Positions 34,493-44,881 of a stretch of DNA of 51,490 bases are shown piece after piece. A program made the position numbers and the translations under genes. The stretch comes from Tepidimonas alkaliphilus (GTDB lineage: Bacteria > Pseudomonadota > Gammaproteobacteria > Burkholderiales > Burkholderiaceae_C), in the NCBI RefSeq assembly GCF_007556595.1, contig NZ_VJNB01000014.1, positions 1-51,490 of the forward strand, given 5' to 3'. The notes beneath the pieces were generated by a model, which was not told where the DNA came from, searched no databases, and worked only from the letters and a program-made list of their open reading frames with translations. Within the stretch, counting starts at the first letter, position 1; each line of letters opens with the position of its first letter.

Positions 34493-34500
34493 AGGGAGGA
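34493..34500 (+). promoter_or_regulatory. Strong ribosome-binding site deciding the pgi start
   Basis: AGGGAGGA lies seven bases before the ATG at 34508 and lies inside the longer frame that could begin at 34487. It therefore supports 34508 as the real start. Confidence 0.6.
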
Positions 34501-34507
34501 TCGACCG

Positions 34508-36142
34508 ATGATCGACACCGCCGCCGCCCCGTGCGCGGCCCCCGTAACCGTGGCCGAAGGCTTCGTGCCGCCGCCGCAGCGCGCCGCCTGGCGCCGGCTG
34601 CAGGCGCTGGCCGCCGCGCCGCAGCCGCACCTGCGGGAGCGGCTGGCCGCGCGCGACGAGGCGCGCACCCGCGCGCTGACGTTGGAGGCCGCCGGGCTGA
34701 CGCTGGACGCCACGCACCAGGCGCTGGGCCTGCCGGAATGGGCGGCGCTGCTGGCGCTGGCTGACGAGTCGCGCGTGGCGCAGCAGGCCGACGCGCTGCG
34801 CCGCGGCGCGCCCGTCAACGCCACCGAAGGCCGCGCCGCGCTGCACGTGGCGCTGCGCGGCAGCCACTGGGCCGACGCCCCATGGGGCAAGACGATCAAC
34901 CGCGCCGTGCGGCAGGAGCTCGATCGCATGCTGGAGGCCGCCGAGCGGCTGCGCGCCGGCGCGTGGCTGGGCGCGGGCGGCGAGCCGATCACCGACGTCG
35001 TCAACCTCGGCATCGGCGGCTCCGACCTCGGCCCGCGCATGGCGGTGCAGGCGCTGGCGGCGCACGCGCACCCGCGGGTGCGCGTGCACTTCGTCTCCAA
35101 CCCCGACGCCTGGGCGCTTTACGACACGCTGCGCCGGCTCGACCCCGCGCGCACGCTGTTCATCGTGCAGAGCAAGTCGTTCACGACGGTGGAGACGCAG
35201 CGCCTGACCGACAGCAGCCGCCGCTGGCTGGCCGATGCCGGCGTAGCCCCCGAGCGGCAGGCCCCGCACTGGATCGCCGTTACCGCGCATCCCGACCGCG
35301 CGGCGGCCTGGGGCGTGCCGCGCGCGCAGACCTTCGTGTTCTGGGACTGGGTCGGCGGACGCTACTCGCTGTGGAGCGCGATCGGCCTGCCGCTGGCGGT
35401 GACGATCGGCCGCGCGGGCTTTGAGCAGCTGCTGGCCGGCGCGCACGCGCTGGATCGCCACGCGTGGGAAGCGCCGCCCGAGCGTAACCTACCGTTGGCG
35501 CTGGCGCTGCTGGGCATCTGGAACCGCAATTTCCGCGGCTGCCCGACGCACCTGCTGGCCATTTACAGCTGGCGCCTGGGCGAATTCGCGCGGCACGTGC
35601 AGCAGCTCGACATGGAGTCCAACGGCAAGCGCGTGCATGTCAACGGCAGCGCAGTGGCGATCGACACCGGCCCGATCGTCTGGGGCGGCCAGGGGCTGGA
35701 CGCGCAGCACGCCTACTTCCAGCTGCTGCACCAGGGCACGCACCGGGTGGCGGTGGACTTCATCGGCGTCTGCGAGGACGACACGCCGCTGCCAACCGTC
35801 GATGCGCACCGGCGACTCGTGCACGCCAACCTGCGCGCGCAGGCGCGGGCGCTCGCGACGGGCCGCAACGCCGAAGCCACCGCCGCCGCGCTGCGCGCCG
35901 AGGGGCTGGAGGAAGCCGAGGTGCGTCGCCTGACACCGCACCGCACCTACCCCGGCAACACGCCGAGCAACCTGCTGTGGCTGCCGCGGCTCGATCCGTT
36001 CCACCTCGGGGCGCTGGTGGCCGCCTACGAGCACAAGGTGTTTTACCAAGCTGCCATCTGGGGCATCCACCCGTTCGACCAGTGGGGCGTGGAGCTGGGC
36101 AAGACGCTGGCGCGGACGATGGACAATAGCGCCTGCCCTTGA
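34508..36142 (+). CDS. pgi: Glucose-6-phosphate isomerase
   Basis: Interconverts glucose 6-phosphate and fructose 6-phosphate in the cytoplasm. 544 residues, the usual bacterial length. Visible signatures: GIGGSDLGPRM, VQSKSFTTVET (phosphate binding), WDWVGGRYSLWSAIGLP, MESNGKRV (catalytic Glu region), HQGTH (catalytic His) and the C-terminal AAYEHKVFYQAAIWGIHPFDQWGV, shown here in parts, with the catalytic Lys in ELGK. ppc follows 31 bp downstream and an RpiR-type regulator after that, forming a central-metabolism group. Confidence 0.96.
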   Translation: MIDTAAAPCAAPVTVAEGFVPPPQRAAWRRLQALAAAPQPHLRERLAARDEARTRALTLEAAGLTLDATHQALGLPEWAALLALADESRVAQQADALRRGAPVNATEGRAALHVALRGSHWADAPWGKTINRAVRQELDRMLEAAERLRAGAWLGAGGEPITDVVNLGIGGSDLGPRMAVQALAAHAHPRVRVHFVSNPDAWALYDTLRRLDPARTLFIVQSKSFTTVETQRLTDSSRRWLADAGVAPERQAPHWIAVTAHPDRAAAWGVPRAQTFVFWDWVGGRYSLWSAIGLPLAVTIGRAGFEQLLAGAHALDRHAWEAPPERNLPLALALLGIWNRNFRGCPTHLLAIYSWRLGEFARHVQQLDMESNGKRVHVNGSAVAIDTGPIVWGGQGLDAQHAYFQLLHQGTHRVAVDFIGVCEDDTPLPTVDAHRRLVHANLRAQARALATGRNAEATAAALRAEGLEEAEVRRLTPHRTYPGNTPSNLLWLPRLDPFHLGALVAAYEHKVFYQAAIWGIHPFDQWGVELGKTLARTMDNSACP

Positions 36143-36173
36143 TGCATCCCTCTTGCGCTGCTGATCGCTGACC

Positions 36174-39002
36174 ATGAACGCTCCCGAGCCTGCCGCCCGC
36201 TCCGGTATCCCGCCGAAAGACCTGCCGCTCGTCGAGGATATCCGGCTGCTCGGGCGCATTCTGGGCGACGTGATCCGCGAGCACGAAGGCGAAGCCACCT
36301 TCGAGCTGATCGAGCGCATCCGCCAGCTGTCGGTGGCCTACCGGCGCCACGCCGACCAGCGCGCCGACCGGGCGCTGAAAACCCTGCTGCAGGGCCTGAG
36401 CGACGCGCAGGCGGTCAGCGTCATCCGCGCTTTCACCTACTTCAGCCACCTGGCCAACCTGGCCGAAGACCGTCACCACGTGCGCCGCCGCGAGGTGCAC
36501 GAGCGCGCCGGCCACGTACAGCCGGGCAGCCTGGCGCACACCTGGAAGCGGCTGCAGCGCCGCGGCGTGGCCAGTGCGCAAGTGGCGCAGGCGCTGCGGG
36601 ACGCCTACCTGTCGCCGGTGCTGACCGCCCACCCCACGGAAGTGCAGCGCAAGAGCATCCGCGACGCCGAAGCGGCGATCGCCGAGCTGCTGCGCGAGCG
36701 CGACGCGATCCGCGCGCAGGCCGCCGCCGCCGGCCAGCGCCGCGGCGACCGCGTGCTGGCGCGCAGCCTGGCGGCCAACGAGGCCGCGCTGCGCGCGCGC
36801 ATCACGCAGCTGTGGCACACGCGGCTGCTGCGCTTCTCGCGTCTGACGGTGGCCGACGAAATCAGCAACGCGCTGGCTTACTTTGAACGCACCTTCGTGC
36901 CCGAAGTGCCCCGCTTGTATAGGGAGCTGGAAGCGGCGCTGGGCGAGCGCGTACCGCCGTTTCTGCGCCTGGGCCAGTGGACCGGCGGCGACCGCGACGG
37001 CAACCCGCACGTCAACGCCGGCACGCTGGAGCTGGCGCTGCAGCGCCAGGCCGACCTGATCCTGCGCCACTACCTGCGCGAGGTGCACGCGCTGGGCGCG
37101 GAGCTGTCGCTGTCGGCGATGCTGCTGCCGCCTCCGCCGGCGTTGCAGGCGCTGGCGGCGGCCTCGCCGGACCGCAACGCGCACCGGGAGGACGAGCCAT
37201 ACCGCCGCGCCCTCATTGGCATCTACGCCCGGCTGGCCGCCACACTGCGCGAGCTCACGGGCGGCGAGGCCGCGCGCCACGCGGTGGCGCCGTCCGATCC
37301 CTACCCGTCGGCGGAGGCGTTCGTTGCGGATCTGCGCGTGCTCGATGAGGCGCTGGTGGCGCAGGGCTGCGCGGCGCTGGCCGAGCCGCGCCTGCGCCCG
37401 CTGCTGCGCGCGGCGGAGGTGTTTGGCTTTCACCTGGCGACGCTGGATCTGCGCCAGAGCAGCGACCAGCACGAGCAGGCGGTGGCCGAGCTGCTGGCCG
37501 CCGCCGGGCTGGAGCCCGACTACCGCGCGCTGCCGGAGGACGCCAAGCGCCGCGCGCTGCTGGCGGCGCTGGCGGACCCGCGCCCGCTGCGCATCCCGGA
37601 GCGGGCCTACTCACCGGTCACCGAGCGGGAGCTGGCGGTGTTCGCCGCCGCGCGGCGCGCGCGCCAGCGCTTCGGCGCCGCCGCCATCCGCCACGCCATC
37701 ATCAGCCACACCGAGGCGGTCAGCGACCTGCTGGAGGTGCTGCTGCTGCAAAAAGAAGTCGGTCTGCTGCGCGGCGCCTGGGGGCAGGACGCGCGCGCCG
37801 AGCTGATCGTCGTGCCGCTGTTCGAGACCATCGAGGACCTGCACCAGGCCGCCGCCATCATGGCCGACTACTACGCCATCCCGGCGGTGGCGCAGCTGGT
37901 CGCGCACGGCGGGCCGCTGGAGTACGGCGAGCAAGACATCATGCTCGGCTACTCCGACAGCAACAAGGACGGCGGCATCGTCACCAGCAACTGGTGCCTG
38001 TATCAGGCCGAAGTGGCGCTGGCGGCGCTGTTCGATCGCCTGGCCGCCACGCTGCCGCGGCCGGTACGCATGCGCCTGTTCCACGGGCGCGGCGGCACGG
38101 TGGGCCGCGGCGGCGGGCCAAGTTACGAAGCGATCCTGGCCCAGCCGGCCGGCACCGTGCGCGGCCAGCTGCGCCTCACTGAGCAGGGCGAGGTGATCGC
38201 CTCCAAATACGGTCACCCGGACATCGGTCGGCGCAATCTGGAGACGCTGGTGGCGGCCACGCTGGAGGCCACGCTGCTGCCGCCGCGCCAGCCGGTGCCG
38301 CGCCGCTACCTGCAGGCCGCCGAGGCGCTGTCGCGCGCCAGCATGGCCGCCTACCGCCAGCTGGTCTATGAGACGCCGGGCTTTGCCGACTACTTCTTCG
38401 CCGCCACGCCGATCCGCGAGATCGCCGAACTGAACATCGGCTCGCGCCCGGCTTCGCGCACCGGCACGCAGCGCATCGAGGATCTGCGCGCCATCCCGTG
38501 GAGCTTCAGCTGGGGCCAGTGCCGCCTGACGCTGCCGGGCTGGTATGGACTGGGCAGCGGCGTCGAGGCGCTGCAACGCGACATGGGCGCGCAGGCGGCG
38601 CTGGCGCTGCTGCGCGAGATGCACCAACGCTGGCCGTTCTTCGCCACGCTGCTGAGCAACATCGACATGGTGCTGGCCAAGAGCGACCTGGCGCTGGGCG
38701 CGCTCTATGCCCAGCTGGTGGAGGATCGAGCGCTGCGCCGGCGCGTCTTCGACGCCATCGAAGCCGAATGGCGGCGCACGCAGGCGGCGCTGGAGGCCAT
38801 CACTGGCCACGCGCAGCGGCTGGCCGCCAACCCCGCGCTGGCGCGCTCGATCGCGCACCGCTTTCCCTACATCGACCCGCTGCACCACCTGCAGGTCGAG
38901 CTGATCCGGCGCTACCGCGCCGGCAACCGCGAGGAAAAGGTCAAGCGCGGCATCCACCTGTCGATCAACGGCATCGCCGCCGGCCTGCGCAACACCGGCT
39001 GA
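36174..39002 (+). CDS. ppc: Phosphoenolpyruvate carboxylase
   Basis: Anaplerotic enzyme making oxaloacetate from PEP and bicarbonate, cytoplasmic homotetramer. 942 residues, normal for the bacterial-type enzyme. Active-site blocks: [12 protein letters not shown] with the catalytic His, [36 protein letters not shown] (catalytic Arg/Gly loop) and the C-terminal [10 protein letters not shown] ending, which is conserved in the family. Reads in the same direction as pgi and the HexR-like gene. Confidence 0.97.
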   Translation: MNAPEPAARSGIPPKDLPLVEDIRLLGRILGDVIREHEGEATFELIERIRQLSVAYRRHADQRADRALKTLLQGLSDAQAVSVIRAFTYFSHLANLAEDRHHVRRREVHERAGHVQPGSLAHTWKRLQRRGVASAQVAQALRDAYLSPVLTAHPTEVQRKSIRDAEAAIAELLRERDAIRAQAAAAGQRRGDRVLARSLAANEAALRARITQLWHTRLLRFSRLTVADEISNALAYFERTFVPEVPRLYRELEAALGERVPPFLRLGQWTGGDRDGNPHVNAGTLELALQRQADLILRHYLREVHALGAELSLSAMLLPPPPALQALAAASPDRNAHREDEPYRRALIGIYARLAATLRELTGGEAARHAVAPSDPYPSAEAFVADLRVLDEALVAQGCAALAEPRLRPLLRAAEVFGFHLATLDLRQSSDQHEQAVAELLAAAGLEPDYRALPEDAKRRALLAALADPRPLRIPERAYSPVTERELAVFAAARRARQRFGAAAIRHAIISHTEAVSDLLEVLLLQKEVGLLRGAWGQDARAELIVVPLFETIEDLHQAAAIMADYYAIPAVAQLVAHGGPLEYGEQDIMLGYSDSNKDGGIVTSNWCLYQAEVALAALFDRLAATLPRPVRMRLFHGRGGTVGRGGGPSYEAILAQPAGTVRGQLRLTEQGEVIASKYGHPDIGRRNLETLVAATLEATLLPPRQPVPRRYLQAAEALSRASMAAYRQLVYETPGFADYFFAATPIREIAELNIGSRPASRTGTQRIEDLRAIPWSFSWGQCRLTLPGWYGLGSGVEALQRDMGAQAALALLREMHQRWPFFATLLSNIDMVLAKSDLALGALYAQLVEDRALRRRVFDAIEAEWRRTQAALEAITGHAQRLAANPALARSIAHRFPYIDPLHHLQVELIRRYRAGNREEKVKRGIHLSINGIAAGLRNTG

Positions 39003-39032
39003 CCCCATCAGCCCCCAAGGAGACCCGTCGCC

Positions 39033-39881
39033 ATGCTCGAACGCATTCAGGCTTGTTTGCCGTCGCTGCCCGCGGCGGAGCAACGTGTGGCGCGCCTTGT
39101 GCTGGAGGATCCGCGCCGCTTCGCGCAGTTGCCGGTGGGGGAGCTGGCGGCCTTGGCCGGCGTCAGCAAGCCCACCGTGCTGCGCTTCTGCCGCAGCTTG
39201 GGCTATGAGGGCTTGACCGACTTCAAGCTGAAGCTGGCCGGCACCGTCAGCGAGGGCGTGCCCTACATCCACCGCAGCGTTGACGAGGGCGATGACGTGC
39301 CCGAAGTCACCGTCAAGGTGATCGACAACACGGTGGCCGCGCTGCTGAAGTTTCGCAACGAACTGGCGCCCTCGGCGCTGCGCCAGGCCGTGGAGGCGCT
39401 GGAGCAAGCCTGGCGCGGACGCCACCGCATCGAGCTGTATGGCGTGGGCAACTCCAGCATCGTGGCGCTGGACGCCCAGCACAAGCTGTTTCGGCTCGGC
39501 GTCAACTGCCGGGCGTTTGCCGACGGGCACCTGCAGGTCATGAGCGCGGCGCTGCTCAAGCCCGGCGACGTGGCGCTGGTGTTTTCCAACTCCGGGCGCA
39601 CGCGCGACCTGATCGATGCCACCGACGTGGCGCGCAAGAACGGCGCCACCACCATCGCCGTCACCCGCACCCGCAGCCCGCTGGCGCTCACCGCCGATAT
39701 CCACCTCGCCGCCGACCATACCGAGCGCTACGATCAAGACATGCCGATGCTGTCGCGCCTGGTGCACCTGGTGCTGGTGGACATTCTGGTCACCAGCTTG
39801 GCGCTGCGCATGGGCGCGGCGCAGGTGCAGCCGCTGCTCAAGGCGGTCAAGACCCAGATCAGCAGCAAGCGCTATGCCTGA
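39033..39881 (+). CDS. hexR: RpiR/HexR family transcriptional regulator
   Basis: 282 residues: an N-terminal HTH_6 domain (about 1-77; LAALAGVSKPTVLRFCRSLGY is the recognition part, given here in one run of 21 minus its first residue: AALAGVSKPTVLRFC) and a C-terminal SIS sugar-isomerase domain (about 125-260; ELYGVGNSSIVALDA and LVFSNSGRTRDLID). HexR proteins sense KDPG and control Entner-Doudoroff, zwf, pgi and gluconeogenic genes, so placement behind pgi and ppc fits. AAGGAG ten bases before the ATG. The stop overlaps proC by eight bases. The symbol is based on similarity and context. Confidence 0.82.
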   Translation: MLERIQACLPSLPAAEQRVARLVLEDPRRFAQLPVGELAALAGVSKPTVLRFCRSLGYEGLTDFKLKLAGTVSEGVPYIHRSVDEGDDVPEVTVKVIDNTVAALLKFRNELAPSALRQAVEALEQAWRGRHRIELYGVGNSSIVALDAQHKLFRLGVNCRAFADGHLQVMSAALLKPGDVALVFSNSGRTRDLIDATDVARKNGATTIAVTRTRSPLALTADIHLAADHTERYDQDMPMLSRLVHLVLVDILVTSLALRMGAAQVQPLLKAVKTQISSKRYA

Positions 39882-40716
39882 GACCCCGCGCCTTTCCCCT
39901 GATACCACGGTCGCCTTCATCGGCGGCGGCAACATGGCCAGCGCGCTGATCGGGGCGCTGCTGCGCGCCGGACACCCAGCCGAGCGGCTGCGCGTCGTTG
40001 ACCCCGGCGAGGAGGCGCGCGCGCGCCTGCGCCGCGACTGGGGCGTGGCCGTGCAGCCGGCGCCGGACGCCGCGCTGGCCGAGGCGCTGCTTGTGGTGTG
40101 GGCGGTCAAGCCACAGCAGTTCCGCGCGGCGGCGCAGGCCGCCGCCGCGTTCGTCGGCGGCGCGCTGCAACTGAGCGTGGCCGCCGGCATCCGCTGCGCC
40201 AGCATCGCCGCCTGGACCGGCGCGGCGCGCATCGTGCGCAGCATGCCCAACACCCCGGCGCTGGTCGGCCGCGGCATGACGGGGCTGTATGCCACCGCGC
40301 AGGCCACGGCGGCCGACCGCGCGCTGGCCGAGGCGGTGCTGGGCCTGACCGGCGCACTGCTATGGGTGGACGACGAGGCGCTGCTGGATGCGGTGACGGC
40401 GTTGTCGGGTTCTGGGCCGGCCTACGTGTTCTACCTGCTGGAGGCGATGCGCGAGGCCGGCGCGGCCATGGGCCTGCCCCCGGCGCAGGCGCTGACGCTG
40501 GCCATCGAGACCTTTGCCGGCGCGGCCGAGCTGGCGCGCCAGGCCGGCGAGCCGCCGGAGGCGCTGCGCGCGCGCGTCACGTCCAAAGGCGGCACCACCG
40601 CCGCGGCGCTGGAGGTGCTGCAAGCGCGCGACGTGCACGGCGCCTTCGCGGCAGCGCTGCAGGCGGCGCAGCGACGCGCCAAGGAGCTGGCGGACGAGTT
40701 TGGCCGCACCGACTGA
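39874..40716 (+). CDS. proC: Pyrroline-5-carboxylate reductase
   Basis: Last step of proline synthesis: NAD(P)H-dependent reduction of pyrroline-5-carboxylate. 280 residues. Rossmann motif FIGGGNMASALIGAL, MPNTPALVGRGMT, and the C-terminal signature ALSGSGPAYVFYLLEAM followed by TSKGGTTAAALEVL. The ATG lies eight bases inside the end of the hexR-like gene, so the two are co-translated. Converges with ubiA, 30 bp apart. Confidence 0.96.
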   Translation: MPETPRLSPDTTVAFIGGGNMASALIGALLRAGHPAERLRVVDPGEEARARLRRDWGVAVQPAPDAALAEALLVVWAVKPQQFRAAAQAAAAFVGGALQLSVAAGIRCASIAAWTGAARIVRSMPNTPALVGRGMTGLYATAQATAADRALAEAVLGLTGALLWVDDEALLDAVTALSGSGPAYVFYLLEAMREAGAAMGLPPAQALTLAIETFAGAAELARQAGEPPEALRARVTSKGGTTAAALEVLQARDVHGAFAAALQAAQRRAKELADEFGRTD

Positions 40717-40746
40717 TGGCTTCGGCGCTGCCCTGCGCGCAGCGGC

Positions 40747-41640
40747 TCAGCCGCCCAGCGCCAGCTGCAGCGCAAGCCCCGCAAACAGCGCCGCCCCCAC
40801 CCAATGGTTGAGGCGAAACGCCGCAAAACACCCCTCGCGCGTGCGGCCGCGGATCAGCCGCGCGTGCCCCAGCACCTGCGCCGCGGCGGCAGCCACGCCG
40901 GCAGCCAACCACGGCCCGCCGGCGTGCGGCCACACCAGCCCGGTCCACAGCGCCAGGTGCAGCACCGAAAACGCCAGCACCGCCGCCACATCCCAACGCC
41001 CGAGCGTGATCGCCGAGGTGCGGATGCCGATGCGCAGGTCGTCGTCACGATCCACCATGGCGTAGGCGGTGTCGTAGGCCAGCACCCAAAACAGGTTGGC
41101 CGCCATCAGCCCCCAAGCCAACACCGGCACCTCGCCGCGCACCGCCGCGAACGCCATCGGGATGCCAAAGCTGAACGCGACGCCCAGCACCGCCTGCGGC
41201 ATGGCAAAGAAGCGTTTGGTGTAGGGGTAAAACACCGCCACCGCCAGCGCCGCGAACGACCACGCCACCGCCGCCGCGTTGGTGGTCAGCACCAACGCAA
41301 AGGCCATGAGCGCCAGCGCTGCGCCGACCGTCAGCGCCTCGCGCGCGCTCAAGCGACCGCTGGTCACCGGGCGCTGCGCGGTGCGTTTGACGTGGCGGTC
41401 GAACTCGCGGTCGGCCACGTCGTTGACGCAGCAGCCGGCGCTGCGCATCAGGATGGTGCCGGCGACGAAGACCAGCAGCAGGTGCCAGCCGGGCCAGCCG
41501 CCAGCGGCCAGCCACAGCGCCGACAGCGTCGGCCACAACAGCAGCAACCAACCCGCCGGGCGATCCCAGCGGATCAAATCCAGATAGAGCGCCCAGCGCG
41601 CGCGCCAGGGCTGCGGCAGCGGCAACCAACCCAGGTTCAT
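40747..41640 (-). CDS. ubiA: 4-hydroxybenzoate polyprenyltransferase
   Basis: Inner-membrane prenyltransferase that attaches the polyprenyl tail to 4-hydroxybenzoate in ubiquinone synthesis. 297 residues, about eight to nine helices. Both aspartate-rich motifs are present: [15 protein letters not shown] and [19 protein letters not shown], together binding Mg-pyrophosphate. ATG at 41640; a TTG at 41652 is an alternative. Lies 13 bp after oxyR on the same strand; recG-oxyR-ubiA is a familiar Burkholderiales order. Confidence 0.95.
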   Translation of the reverse strand: MNLGWLPLPQPWRARWALYLDLIRWDRPAGWLLLLWPTLSALWLAAGGWPGWHLLLVFVAGTILMRSAGCCVNDVADREFDRHVKRTAQRPVTSGRLSAREALTVGAALALMAFALVLTTNAAAVAWSFAALAVAVFYPYTKRFFAMPQAVLGVAFSFGIPMAFAAVRGEVPVLAWGLMAANLFWVLAYDTAYAMVDRDDDLRIGIRTSAITLGRWDVAAVLAFSVLHLALWTGLVWPHAGGPWLAAGVAAAAAQVLGHARLIRGRTREGCFAAFRLNHWVGAALFAGLALQLALGG

Positions 41641-41653
41641 GGCGAGCAACAAC

Positions 41654-42616
41654 TCACGTCAAACGGTGGCAGCCCGGCAACTCGCAGGCGTAAATGGCGT
41701 TGCGCAGCGCGGCGATCGCCTCGTAGCGCGTGAAGCTGCGCCGCCACACCAGCACCACGCGGCGCTTGGGCGGCTCGCCAGCCAGCGGGATGTAGCGCAC
41801 ATACGCCTGCACGCCGTCGGCGGCAGCGCCGTGGCCTTCTTCGCCGGGCAGCGCGCCTTTCGGCACCGACAGGCGCGGCACCAGCGTCACACCCATGCCG
41901 GCAGCCACCATGTGCTTGATCGTCTCCAGCGACGAGCCCTCGAAGCTCTTCTGGATCCCCTCGGCATGATCGGAAAAGCGCGCGAACTCCGGGCAGACCT
42001 GCAGCACGTGGTCGCGGAAGCAGTGCCCGTTGCCAAGCAGCAGCATGGTCTCGCGCTTGAGCTCTTCCACCGTGATCTCGGTGCGCTGCGCCAGCGGGTG
42101 GTCGCGCGGCACCACCGCCACAAAGGGCTCGTCATACAACGGCGCCACCGCCAAGTTGGCTTCCGGGAAGGGCTCGGCCAAAATCGCTGCGTCGATCTCG
42201 CCGAGCCGCAATTGCTCCAGCAGCTTGGCGGTGAAGTTCTCTTGCAGGATCAGCGGCATCTGGCGCGCGCGCTCGATCACCTGCCGCACCAGATCCGGCA
42301 GCAGGTACGGCGCGATGGTGTAGATCAGCCCGAGCCGCAGCGGGCCGGCCAGCGGATCCTTGCCGCGCTTGGCGATCTCCTTGATCGCGGCGGCCTGCTC
42401 CAGCACCACCTGCGCCTGGCGCACGATCTCCTCGCCCAGCGGCGTGACCGTCACCTCCGCGGCGCTGCGCTCGAAGATCTTGACCTCCAGCTCCTCCTCC
42501 AGCTTCTTGATCGCCACCGACAGCGTCGGCTGGGACACAAAACAGGCTTCGGCGGCGCGGCCGAAGTGGCGCTCGCGCGCCACGGCGACGATGTATTTCA
42601 ATTCGGTCAGGGTCAT
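41654..42616 (-). CDS. oxyR: LysR-type hydrogen peroxide sensor OxyR
   Basis: 320 residues. N-terminal winged HTH of the LysR family ([20 protein letters not shown], then [17 protein letters not shown]) and a C-terminal substrate-binding-type domain carrying the redox switch Cys199 and Cys208 in [12 protein letters not shown], at the same numbering and spacing as E. coli OxyR. On oxidation by peroxide it forms a disulfide and activates katG/ahpC-type genes; none are in this window. A palindrome CCGATTATCGG (42635-42645) and a fair promoter lie just upstream. Confidence 0.95.
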   Translation of the reverse strand: MTLTELKYIVAVARERHFGRAAEACFVSQPTLSVAIKKLEEELEVKIFERSAAEVTVTPLGEEIVRQAQVVLEQAAAIKEIAKRGKDPLAGPLRLGLIYTIAPYLLPDLVRQVIERARQMPLILQENFTAKLLEQLRLGEIDAAILAEPFPEANLAVAPLYDEPFVAVVPRDHPLAQRTEITVEELKRETMLLLGNGHCFRDHVLQVCPEFARFSDHAEGIQKSFEGSSLETIKHMVAAGMGVTLVPRLSVPKGALPGEEGHGAAADGVQAYVRYIPLAGEPPKRRVVLVWRRSFTRYEAIAALRNAIYACELPGCHRLT

Positions 42617-42634
42617 CGGCGGCCTCCGTCAACG

Positions 42635-42666
42635 CCGATTATCGGTTCAAGCTTTCAGATAGTCCA
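42635..42666 (-). promoter_or_regulatory. Putative oxyR promoter with overlapping palindrome
   Basis: On the minus strand TGGACT (42666-42661) and GATAAT (42643-42638) are 17 bp apart, 21 bp before the oxyR ATG. The -10 element lies inside the perfect palindrome CCGAT-T-ATCGG (42635-42645), a possible operator, perhaps for autoregulation. The -35 lies within the recG 3' end. Confidence 0.4.
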
Positions 42667-44800
42667 CGCACGCGCCGAGCCAGCGCTGCACATGCGCCTG
42701 CGCGCGCGCCGGATCCTGCCGCCACAGCTGCGCCGCCCAGCGCCGCGCCCATTCGAGGATCGGCTCATCCTGCTCCAGATCGGCAAAGCGCAGCGTCGGC
42801 ACGCCGGACTGGCGCGCGCCGAGGAATTCGCCGGGGCCGCGGATGGCCAGGTCGCGCCGCGCAATCTCAAAGCCGTCGGTGGTTTCGGCCATCGCGCGCA
42901 GCCGCTCGCGCGCCGCTTCGCTGACGCGCCCGTCCTCCCCGGGGCTGTAGAGCAGCACGCACACCGAGGCCAGCGCGCCGCGGCCGACGCGGCCACGCAA
43001 TTGGTGCAGCTGGCTTAAGCCGAAGCGCTCGGCGTGCTCGATCACCATGAGGGAGGCATTCGGCACATCCACCCCCACCTCGATGACGGTGGTGGCCACC
43101 AGCACCGCCACCTGCCCGGCGGCGAACGCCTCCATCACCGCCTTCTTCTCCGCCGCCGGCAGGCGTGCGTGCAGCAGCCCGACGCGCACCGGCTGGCCGG
43201 CGGCGTCGCGCACGTCCTGCAGCGCGGCGGCGAGCTCGGCATGCGTGGCGGTGGCGGCGCGCAGGTCCAGCGCCTCGCTGTCCTCCACCAGCGGGCAGAC
43301 CCAATAGACCTGCCGCCCCTGCGCCACCTGCGCGCGGATGCGCGCGATCACCTCGGCGCGGCGCGCCTCGGCCACCAGCTTGGTCACCACCGGCGTGCGC
43401 CCGGGCGGCAGCTCGTCCAGCGTCGAGACATCCACGTCGCCGAAGGCGGCCATCGCCAGCGTGCGCGGGATCGGCGTGGCGCTCATCATCAAGAGGTGCG
43501 GCTCCAGCCCCGCGGCCTCGGCCCCGGCCTTGGCGCGCAGCGCCAGCCGCTGCGCCACGCCGAAGCGGTGCTGCTCATCGACGATGGCCAGCCCCAGCCG
43601 CGCGAACGTCACCTGCTGCTGGATCACCGCGTGCGTGCCGACCACGAGCGCCGCCTGCCCGGCCTCGATGGCCTGCAGCGCCGCGCGGCGCGCCGCGCGC
43701 GGCTGCGCGCCGGTCAGCCACGCCACCTGCAGCCCGCGCGGCGCCAGCAGCGGCTGCAGCCACGCCACCAGTTTGCCGAAGTGCTGCTCCGCCAGGATCT
43801 CGGTGGGGGCCATCAGCGCGCACTGCCAGCCGGCGTCGATCGCGTGCGCCGCCGCCAGCGCCGCCACCACCGTCTTGCCGCTGCCGACGTCGCCCTGCAG
43901 CAAACGGTGCATCGGCTGCGCGCGCGCCAGATCCTGCGCGATCTCGGCCGCCACGCGCCGCTGCGCGCCGGTCAGCGCAAACGGCAGCGCCGCCTCCAGC
44001 TGCGCCGGCAGGCCATCCGCCGCGGCGCGCAGCACCGGGGCGCGCAGCTGCGCGCGCGCCTGCCGCGCCTGCCACTGCGCCAGCTGCTGCGCCAGCAGCT
44101 CCTCGGCCTTCAGCCGCAGCCAGGCGGGGTGCGCGCGGTCCTGCAGCACTTGCAGCGGCGTGCCGGCCGGCGGCTGGTGCAGGAAGTGCAGCGCCTCGCG
44201 CAGCGTCCACACCCGCCCAGCCGCACCCGGCAGCTCCGCAAGCGCCTCGGCCGGCACCGTCTCCTCCCAGTTCAGGCGCGGCAGCGCGCGCGCGATCGCC
44301 GCGCGCAGGTAAGCCTGCGGCAGCCCGGCGGTGGTCGGATAGACCGGCGTGAGGCCCTGCGGCAGCGGCGCATCCGCTTTCAACAGGCGCGGGTGCACCA
44401 TCGTCCAGCCAGCCCAGCCGCCGCGCAGCTCGCCGTAGGCGCGCACGCGCGCGCCCGGCGTCAGCATCTGCCGCTGCGCCGGGTAAAAGGTAAAGAAGCG
44501 CAGCGTGACGTGGCCGCCGTCGTCGCTGCTCAACCGCGCCACCAGCTGGCGCCGCGCGCCCGGCTGCACGTCGCAAGCCAGCACCGTGCCTTCCACCAGC
44601 GCCTCGTCGCCGTCGCGCGCCTGCGCCAGGGGCGTCACGCGCGTGAAATCCTCGTAGCGCAACGGCAGGTGCAGCGCCAGATCCTCGGGGCGCACGAGGC
44701 CCAGCCGGCGCAGCGCCTGCTGCGGACCGCGGGCGCGCGCCGACGCCCCTTCGGCGGCGCGGTCGGGCTCGGCGGCAGGAGCAGCGGCGCGGCGCGGCAT
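42647..44800 (-). CDS. recG: ATP-dependent DNA helicase RecG
   Basis: Branch-migration helicase that regresses stalled forks. 717 residues. The N-terminal wedge/OB domain is followed by helicase motifs: Walker A LQGDVGSGKTVVA, APTEILAEQH, VDEQHRFGV, MSATPIPRTLA, ATTVIEVGVDVPNAS and QLRGRVGRG; the C-terminal GFEIARRDLAIRGPGEFLG is the RecG signature. The N terminus has an Ala/Arg-rich stretch before the first conserved block, so the true start may lie slightly inside. 30 bp upstream of oxyR. Confidence 0.95.
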   Translation of the reverse strand: MPRRAAAPAAEPDRAAEGASARARGPQQALRRLGLVRPEDLALHLPLRYEDFTRVTPLAQARDGDEALVEGTVLACDVQPGARRQLVARLSSDDGGHVTLRFFTFYPAQRQMLTPGARVRAYGELRGGWAGWTMVHPRLLKADAPLPQGLTPVYPTTAGLPQAYLRAAIARALPRLNWEETVPAEALAELPGAAGRVWTLREALHFLHQPPAGTPLQVLQDRAHPAWLRLKAEELLAQQLAQWQARQARAQLRAPVLRAAADGLPAQLEAALPFALTGAQRRVAAEIAQDLARAQPMHRLLQGDVGSGKTVVAALAAAHAIDAGWQCALMAPTEILAEQHFGKLVAWLQPLLAPRGLQVAWLTGAQPRAARRAALQAIEAGQAALVVGTHAVIQQQVTFARLGLAIVDEQHRFGVAQRLALRAKAGAEAAGLEPHLLMMSATPIPRTLAMAAFGDVDVSTLDELPPGRTPVVTKLVAEARRAEVIARIRAQVAQGRQVYWVCPLVEDSEALDLRAATATHAELAAALQDVRDAAGQPVRVGLLHARLPAAEKKAVMEAFAAGQVAVLVATTVIEVGVDVPNASLMVIEHAERFGLSQLHQLRGRVGRGALASVCVLLYSPGEDGRVSEAARERLRAMAETTDGFEIARRDLAIRGPGEFLGARQSGVPTLRFADLEQDEPILEWARRWAAQLWRQDPARAQAHVQRWLGACVDYLKA

Positions 44801-44881
44801 GCGGCGATGCTAGCACCGCGCTGGCGCTGTCCAGGGCCTCGCGACAGGCCCGCCGCGCAGCTCTGAACGAGTCGAGGCCGA

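Noticed and set aside
39033-39881. A sugar isomerase enzyme based on the SIS domain
   Set aside because: The N-terminal 77 residues form a clear helix-turn-helix domain of the RpiR family, so the SIS domain is a ligand sensor in a regulator.
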